Assembly (NCBI GenBank): GCA_002439165.1 | Contig: DJTE01000021.1 | Span: 124,001-188,000, forward strand | Source of the DNA: Chryseobacterium indologenes | GTDB lineage: Bacteria > Bacteroidota > Bacteroidia > Flavobacteriales > Weeksellaceae | Direction of reading: 5' to 3' | DNA: 64,000 bases | Shown: positions 61,166 to 64,000 of the stretch, one piece after another | Layout: each line of letters opens with the position of its first letter | Position numbering within the stretch: position 1 is the first letter of the stretch | Program-made: the position numbers and the translations under genes | Notes under the pieces: generated by a model | What the model was told of the DNA's origin: nothing | What the model saw: only the letters and a program-made list of their open reading frames with translations | Database searches by the model: none

Positions 61166-62701
61166 TTGAAAAAAGAATACGACATACTTGTGATCGGCAG
61201 CGGATTGGGAGGTCTTGTTTCGGCTCTTATTTTGGCGAAAGAAGGTCTGAAAGTATGCGTTCTGGAGAAAAACAACCAATACGGAGGAAATCTGCAGACC
61301 TTTTCCAGAGACAAGCTGATCTTTGATACCGGAGTTCACTATCTGGGTGGTCTTTCAGAAGGGCAGAACCTCCATCAGTTTTTCTCTTACCTTGAGATCA
61401 TGGATGAGCTGGAACTCCATCAAATGGATGAAGACGGTTATGATAAAATAAGTTTCGGGGATGAAAATATTGAATATCCGCATGCCCAGGGATACAACAA
61501 TTTTATCGAACAGCTCACAGCGTATTTTCCGGATGAAAAAGAAAACCTGGAAAATTACTGCGAAGAAATTCAATATGTCTGCGGGCAGTTTCCAAGATAT
61601 CATGTTGTTGGAAAAGACAGTTACAACGAAGAGATCCTGCACCTCAATACCAAAAGATTTATAGAATCCGTTACCCAAAATAAAAAACTGCAGTCCGTAT
61701 TACTGGGATCCAATTTCCTGTATGCCGGAGACTCGGAAAATATACCGTTTTATGTACACGCGCTCACTGTAAACTCTTACATCCAGAGTGCTTACAAATG
61801 TGTAAAAGGAGGAAGCCAGATCTCAAAACTGCTGATCAGGAAACTTCGGCAGTATGGGGCAGAAGTTCATAAACATTCCGAGGTTTCCGAATTTATTTTC
61901 AATGAAAATGATGCATTAGTTTCCGTAAAAACAATTAATGGAAAAGAATACACTGCAAAAAAGTTTATTTCCAATATAGAAATCCGTTCAGCAATAAAGC
62001 TTATCGGGGAAGAAAGGCTGAAAAAGTCCTTTTTGAACAGGGTGTTAAGCTGGAAGCCTGTTTCTTCATGTTTCAGTGTATATCTGGTTTTAAAACCGCA
62101 GTCGGTTCCGAATTTCAATTACAATCTGTACCACTATCAATCAGAAGAACAGGTATGGAATGCTTATAAATACCATAAAAAAAGCTGGCCTGAAACCTAT
62201 ATGCTTTCTTCCACTCCTTCAAAACATCACCCTGAATATGCAGAAAGCCTTACAGCGATCTCCTATATGGATTTTGAAGAAGTGAAAATATGGGAAAAGA
62301 CAGTCAGTACTGTTGCCAACGAACATGATCGGGGAGAATCTTATGAAAGGTTCAAGCTGAAAAAGGCGGAGAAGATGATCGAAGCTCTGGAAAAGAAACT
62401 TCCGGGACTCAGGCATGCTGTTAAAAGGGTCTATACTTCCTCACCGCTCTCTTACCGGGATTATATCGGCAGCTTTGAAGGAAATATGTACGGATACATG
62501 AAAAGTTCGGATAATCCTTTAAAAACAATGGTTTCACCGAGAACGAAGATCGACAACCTTTTCCTTACCGGGCAGTCTGTCAATATGCACGGAATTCTCG
62601 GGGTAACGATCGGCGCATTCAATACCTGTGCGGAAATCCTCGGAAAAGAGCATATTGATGCCCGCCTGACTCAAATGATCAAGAATAATGAAAAACTATA
62701 A
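61166..62701 (+). CDS. Phytoene-desaturase/CrtISO-like flavoprotein
   Basis: A 511-aa FAD enzyme of the carotenoid isomerase/desaturase family. The FAD motif is VIGSGLGGLVSALILAKEGL, and NLFLTGQSVNMHGILGVTIG is the second conserved site near the C-terminus. The start is TTG at 61166: an in-frame stop at 61142 leaves no ATG upstream and the next Met is far inside. In a flexirubin cluster it may isomerise or desaturate the polyene (inference). It overlaps the next gene by 14 bp. Confidence 0.85.
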   Translation: MKKEYDILVIGSGLGGLVSALILAKEGLKVCVLEKNNQYGGNLQTFSRDKLIFDTGVHYLGGLSEGQNLHQFFSYLEIMDELELHQMDEDGYDKISFGDENIEYPHAQGYNNFIEQLTAYFPDEKENLENYCEEIQYVCGQFPRYHVVGKDSYNEEILHLNTKRFIESVTQNKKLQSVLLGSNFLYAGDSENIPFYVHALTVNSYIQSAYKCVKGGSQISKLLIRKLRQYGAEVHKHSEVSEFIFNENDALVSVKTINGKEYTAKKFISNIEIRSAIKLIGEERLKKSFLNRVLSWKPVSSCFSVYLVLKPQSVPNFNYNLYHYQSEEQVWNAYKYHKKSWPETYMLSSTPSKHHPEYAESLTAISYMDFEEVKIWEKTVSTVANEHDRGESYERFKLKKAEKMIEALEKKLPGLRHAVKRVYTSSPLSYRDYIGSFEGNMYGYMKSSDNPLKTMVSPRTKIDNLFLTGQSVNMHGILGVTIGAFNTCAEILGKEHIDARLTQMIKNNEKL

Positions 62702-64000
62702 CAGTCTGTTTGCCGGATGCCGGGGAGCTTATTGTATCCTTCTTATTACCCTTGTTTCCTGTGGGGTTTCAAAATCTGTCCGTCATATTCCGGATATCAG
62801 CCCATATACGCTGGAAACGCCAAAGGTGAATAAGATCAATGATTCTACATTCAGTTTCAACAGCAATTATCTGACGAAAAATAAACAGCAGCTGTGGGAA
62901 TTGTATATCAAAGGAAATCCTCTTCAGCTTGGCTATAACAATGGTGCGCTCACCCGGGATCTGATGCAGCACCAGGAAGAGATTTTCTTTTCTAAAGTCG
63001 AGGGATTTGTACCGTCAAAATTCAGACAGAAGCTGCTGCGCGGATTCCTGAAATGGTACAACAGGAAAATGTACCTCAATGTGAGAGAAGATTATCAGGT
63101 AGAATTATACGGTTTATCCCGATATTCATCAGATAAATACAACTTTATCGCTCCGAAATACCTGAGAAGCCTCTATCTTCACGGAGCCCACGACATTGGC
63201 CACGCTTTACGGGACCTGGCTATGGTTGGCTGTTCTTCGCTGGCCGTATGGAATGAAAATACAGAAGACGGAGACCTTCTCATCGGCCGGAATTTTGATT
63301 TCTATGTAGGAGAGGATTTTGCTAAAAACAAGCTGATAGAATTTGTAGAACCGGAAAACGGAATTCCGTACATGTCAGTAAGCTGGCCGGGAATGACAGG
63401 CGTTGTTTCAGGGATGAATAAAGAAGGAATCACCGTAACGATCAATGCCGGGAAATCTAAAATTCCACTCACTGCCAAAACTCCGATTTCCTTCGTGACC
63501 AGGGAAATCCTTCAGTATGCGAAAAATATTGATGAAGCCATCACCATCGCTAAAAAAAGAAAAGTATTCGTCTCAGAATCTATCCTGGTGGGAAGTGCCC
63601 ATGATAAAAATGCAGTGATTATTGAAGTTTCACCTAAAAACTTCGGTGTGTATAAAGTACAGAATACCAGTCAGCTTGTTTGTACCAACCATTTCCAGTC
63701 TGATGCTTATAAAGACGATAAAAGAAATCAGAAACATATCGCAGAAAGCCATTCGGAGTACCGGTATGAAAAACTTCAGGAGCTTTTACAGGAAAATAAA
63801 AAACTGAATCCTGAAAAGATGGCAGCTATTTTAAGAGACCGTTCAGGACTGAAACATGAAAAAATAGGATACGGAAATGAAAAAGCGCTGAATCAGCTGC
63901 TGGCTCATCATGCCGTTATATTTTCCCCTGAGAAAAAGCTGGTGTGGGTTTCTTCCAGCCCTTACCAGCTGGGCGAATTTGTCTGTTACGATCTTAATGA
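62688..64000 (+). CDS. C45-type N-terminal-nucleophile hydrolase, lipoprotein, cut by the window end
   Basis: Translated from the ATG at 62688, 14 bp inside the previous gene, and open to the window end (about 437 codons). An N-terminal signal with CILLITLVSC suggests a lipoprotein. The segment DLAMVGCSSLAVWNENTEDG carries the likely nucleophile C182, as in the acyl-CoA:6-aminopenicillanate acyltransferase (C45) family, followed by LLIGRNFDFYVGEDF. Later blocks NKEGITVTINAGKSK and SILVGSAHDKNAVIIEVSP fit the Ntn fold. Autoprocessing next to the Cys is expected in the family. It may hydrolyse or transfer an acyl group in pigment assembly. Confidence 0.82.
   Translation, partial: MKNYNSLFAGCRGAYCILLITLVSCGVSKSVRHIPDISPYTLETPKVNKINDSTFSFNSNYLTKNKQQLWELYIKGNPLQLGYNNGALTRDLMQHQEEIFFSKVEGFVPSKFRQKLLRGFLKWYNRKMYLNVREDYQVELYGLSRYSSDKYNFIAPKYLRSLYLHGAHDIGHALRDLAMVGCSSLAVWNENTEDGDLLIGRNFDFYVGEDFAKNKLIEFVEPENGIPYMSVSWPGMTGVVSGMNKEGITVTINAGKSKIPLTAKTPISFVTREILQYAKNIDEAITIAKKRKVFVSESILVGSAHDKNAVIIEVSPKNFGVYKVQNTSQLVCTNHFQSDAYKDDKRNQKHIAESHSEYRYEKLQELLQENKKLNPEKMAAILRDRSGLKHEKIGYGNEKALNQLLAHHAVIFSPEKKLVWVSSSPYQLGEFVCYDLN

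Noticed and set aside
1..64000. tRNA, rRNA, CRISPR arrays and insertion sequences
   Set aside because: I looked for cloverleaf ends, regularly spaced repeats and transposase motifs by eye and saw none; a tool scan could still find a weak case.

Overview
The window looks like a chromosomal segment of a flavobacterium close to Chryseobacterium (Bacteroidota, Weeksellaceae). Evidence: AT-rich spacers with promoters of the Bacteroidota type (TTTG, about 20 nt, TAnnTTTG), no Shine-Dalgarno signals, SusC-like/TonB-dependent outer-membrane barrels, a eukaryote-like IleS, a CCDC81-type HU protein, and a flexirubin-type aryl-polyene pigment cluster with a tyrosine ammonia-lyase nearly the same as the Flavobacterium johnsoniae enzyme. 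I saw no rRNA, tRNA, CRISPR array, insertion sequence or prophage.

Layout. 1-6.6 kb: a TonB-dependent barrel cut by the window edge, a PAS/LuxR regulator, a long spacer, two paralogous secreted proteins and threonine aldolase. 6.9-10.9 kb: a second barrel receptor divergent from a LytS/LytTR two-component pair. 11.2-16.5 kb: two unrelated aconitases in tandem (mitochondrial type, then AcnB). 16.8-26.5 kb: a WG-repeat protein, a TPP riboswitch controlling a TonB receptor (thiamine uptake), an HU-like membrane protein overlapping a thioesterase, a 2-hydroxyacid dehydrogenase, a serine hydrolase lipoprotein, an Ig-like lipoprotein and a haem-binding protein. 26.6-32 kb: NUDIX hydrolase, XerD, dCMP deaminase, enoyl-CoA hydratase, and katA divergent from oxyR. 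32-41.5 kb: metK behind a SAM-II-type riboswitch, an ECF sigma factor with a 44-aa ORF after it, a HAD phosphatase, a PepSY-like pair in front of an OmpR/histidine kinase pair, trpS and an orphan membrane protein. 41.7-49.1 kb: eight leftward genes from ileS through a DksA-like protein, small proteins, lspA and a SanA-like protein to two lipoproteins. 49.5-51.2 kb: an M23 peptidase.

51.4-64 kb: the pigment region. It holds an AMP-dependent ligase, three tandem paralogous secreted proteins, a halogenase-like flavoprotein on the opposite strand, then a rightward run of tyrosine ammonia-lyase, ketoreductase, ketosynthase, ACP, LpxL-like acyltransferase, a CrtISO/phytoene-desaturase-like flavoprotein and a C45-type N-terminal-nucleophile lipoprotein cut by the window end. 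The likely scheme, by analogy with known aryl-polyene/flexirubin clusters, is tyrosine to p-coumarate, activation by the ligase, elongation on ACP by KS and KR, and tailoring by the flavoproteins and acyltransferase.

The most rewarding non-coding signals are the two riboswitches. Each has a downstream pyrimidine tract able to pair with the 5' strand of its main aptamer stem. Others are the face-to-face katA/oxyR promoters with two dyads, and related palindromic repeats in the pigment-operon spacers.
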